The notes under the pieces were generated by a model that had not been told where the DNA came from, did no database searches, and was given only the letters and a program-made list of their open reading frames with translations. 21,371 nt of DNA from CAZUXE01 sp964624585 (GTDB taxonomy: Bacteria; Hydrothermota; Tepidihabitantia; B3-TA06), in the NCBI GenBank assembly GCA_964624585.1, contig CAZUXE010000026.1:1-21371 (forward strand). Reading direction: 5' to 3'. Positions 20,426-21,371 of this stretch are shown piece after piece. The translations under genes and the position numbers were made by a program. Positions within the stretch are counted from its first letter, which is position 1. Every line of letters begins with the position of its first letter.

Positions 20426-20466
20426 TATACTTATCTTAAGTGTAGAACCTTAAAGAGAAGTGTCAA
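20426..20466 (-). promoter_or_regulatory. Promoter with overlapping inverted repeat upstream of the rubrerythrin-type gene
   Basis: On the minus strand a perfect -35 TTGACA (20466-20461) is followed after 16 bases by TACACT (20444-20439), 4 of 6 matches to the -10 consensus. Overlapping the -10 is an imperfect 8-3-8 inverted repeat at 20426-20444 (plus strand TATACTTA, TCT, TAAGTGTA; one mismatch). Such a dyad could be an operator, for example of a peroxide- or iron-responsive repressor, but it does not match the PerR or Fur consensus closely. Confidence 0.5.
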
Positions 20467-20609
20467 GTTGCGATTAGTGAGGAAAGTTGAGGAATCTTTA
20501 AGGAGCTAATCTGACAAAGTGTTATGAGAGATAGCATATAATAAGCTGATACCCTACAAGCAAGAATTCTTTGCCAACTCAGGCCTGCACAACTTTCTTA
20601 GGTAGAAAA

Positions 20610-21371
20610 TTAAAACAACGACGATATATTGTTATTCCCATCTACTTTACAGTTTGGCAAAGCCTCTTGCAGCTTATCTGCTCCAGCCGCGCTGACAGAT
20701 GTTTGTTTTAGAATTAATCTTTTTAGATTTGTCAAACCCTTAAAATACACAAGTCCTGCGTCACTAACTGACGTTCCGCTTAAGTTCAGAAATTTCAACT
20801 TAGTTAAATTCTCAAGATAGACAAGCCCTGCATCACTTATTGATGTTTTATATAAGTCCAGAGTTTCCAAATAAGTTAGATTTTTAATATAGGCAAATCC
20901 AGCATCATTAACGCTTGTCGACCTTAGAGATAATTCTCGCAAGTTCGTCAGATTTTTCAGATACATAAGTCCTGTGCCACTAATTTTTGTAAAACTCAAA
21001 CTTAAGTACCTTAACTCTTTTAAATTACTAATATGCTTAAGATCCGCGTCTGTGATTTTTGTATAGCTTAAATCCAATCTTCTTAGATTAGTTAAAGTAT
21101 TAAGTCTAGCATTAGCTATTGAAGTAAAGCTCAAATTTAAATTTTTCAAGTTAGTCAAGTTATTAAGCTGCCTAAGCCCTATATCCGTGATTGATGTTTT
21201 ACTTAGGTTTAATCTTTTTAAATTAATCAAATTCTTAATATAAGTAAGTCCTGCATCCGTAATCTGAGTTCCATACAAGTCTAAACTCTCAAGATTAGCC
21301 AAATTCTTAATATAAGTAAGTCCTGCATCCGTAATCTGAGTTTTCTGCAAGTCCAAAATCTCCAGATTAGC
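20610..21371 (-). CDS. Leucine-rich-repeat protein, 3' part (partial at window edge)
   Basis: About 253 codons are visible, and the frame continues past the window end, so the N-terminus, any signal peptide and the true start are unseen. The sequence is roughly ten LRR units with a 24-residue period, consensus L-x-x-LxLxxTxITDAGLxYIKNL. One unit is only 21 residues (TNLKNLNLSFTSIANARLNTL). The protein closes with LQEALPNCKVDGNNNISSLF, the cysteine-containing cap common in bacterial LRR proteins of this kind. LRRs of this type are presumed to bind proteins. Function unknown. The DNA appears more AT-rich than the ribosomal block. Confidence 0.85.
   Translation of the reverse strand, partial: ANLEILDLQKTQITDAGLTYIKNLANLESLDLYGTQITDAGLTYIKNLINLKRLNLSKTSITDIGLRQLNNLTNLKNLNLSFTSIANARLNTLTNLRRLDLSYTKITDADLKHISNLKELRYLSLSFTKISGTGLMYLKNLTNLRELSLRSTSVNDAGFAYIKNLTYLETLDLYKTSISDAGLVYLENLTKLKFLNLSGTSVSDAGLVYFKGLTNLKRLILKQTSVSAAGADKLQEALPNCKVDGNNNISSLF
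21228..21342 (-). repeat. 43-bp perfect direct repeat inside the LRR gene
   Basis: Bases 21228-21270 and 21300-21342 are identical over 43 positions and lie exactly 72 bases apart, the length of one 24-residue LRR unit. Both encode the stretch NSDYGCRTYLY-type complement of TQITDAGLTYIKNL on the minus strand. The DNA identity, stronger than between other units, points to a recent tandem duplication of one repeat. Confidence 0.9.

Noticed and set aside
20560..20574. Near-palindrome around GAATTC between the two minus-strand genes
   Set aside because: The arms are short and offset by a base, with no T-tract after it, so it is neither a convincing terminator for the LRR gene nor an operator.

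Overview
The window is the str/S10–spc–alpha ribosomal-protein supercluster of a bacterium, followed by a short housekeeping tail, a hydrogenase/urease-maturation pair (hypB-hypA), and two genes on the opposite strand. Gene content and order, zinc-binding forms of S4, S14, L24 and L36, short one-domain proteins (PtsN-like EIIA, C4 zinc-ribbon, DUF192 lipoprotein) and a C-terminally shortened GlmU-like enzyme suggest a Gram-positive-related lineage. Chloroflexota is my best guess. That rests on family resemblance only, so confidence is about 0.5. The sequence is moderately AT-rich by eye, and starts include ATG, GTG and TTG.

Positions 1-15094 hold one tightly packed co-directional block: tuf (3' end), rpsJ, rplC, rplD, rplW, rplB, rpsS, rplV, rpsC, rplP, rpmC, rpsQ, rplN, rplX, rplE, rpsN, rpsH, rplF, rplR, rpsE, rpmD, rplO, secY, adk, map, infA, rpmJ, rpsM, rpsK, rpsD, rpoA, rplQ. 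Most junctions are TAATG or ATGA overlaps, so translational coupling is pervasive. Without a break, the block runs into panD, a glmU-like nucleotidyltransferase, a membrane LytR_C-domain gene and rsfS (to 17131). No intergenic gap in 1-17131 is longer than about 30 bases. The cluster therefore couples ribosome assembly, RNA polymerase alpha, protein export (SecY), N-terminal methionine removal, nucleotide balance (Adk), a CoA precursor step (PanD) and ribosome silencing (RsfS).

A consensus-like promoter at 17137 opens a second small group: ptsN-like EIIA, a zinc-ribbon protein and a DUF192 lipoprotein. hypB and hypA follow. On the minus strand, 19696-20405 carries a rubrerythrin-type diiron protein with its own promoter, a possible operator and an intrinsic terminator. 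From 20610 to the window edge lies the 3' part of a leucine-rich-repeat protein whose start is outside the window.

The most unusual point is the glmU-like/LytR_C junction (16350-16430). The LytR_C gene has no ATG, GTG or TTG start upstream of its membrane helix. Exactly there, the glmU-like frame carries a dnaX-type slippery heptamer A AAA AAG, with an upstream purine-rich SD-like tract and a downstream stem. Other points of note are lysine-rich tails on both L29 and L17, an alpha-CTD lacking the usual DNA-contact residues, and a HypA beginning Met-Ala-His-Glu. No stretch longer than 300 bases lacks a gene, and I see no mobile element, CRISPR array, tRNA or rRNA.
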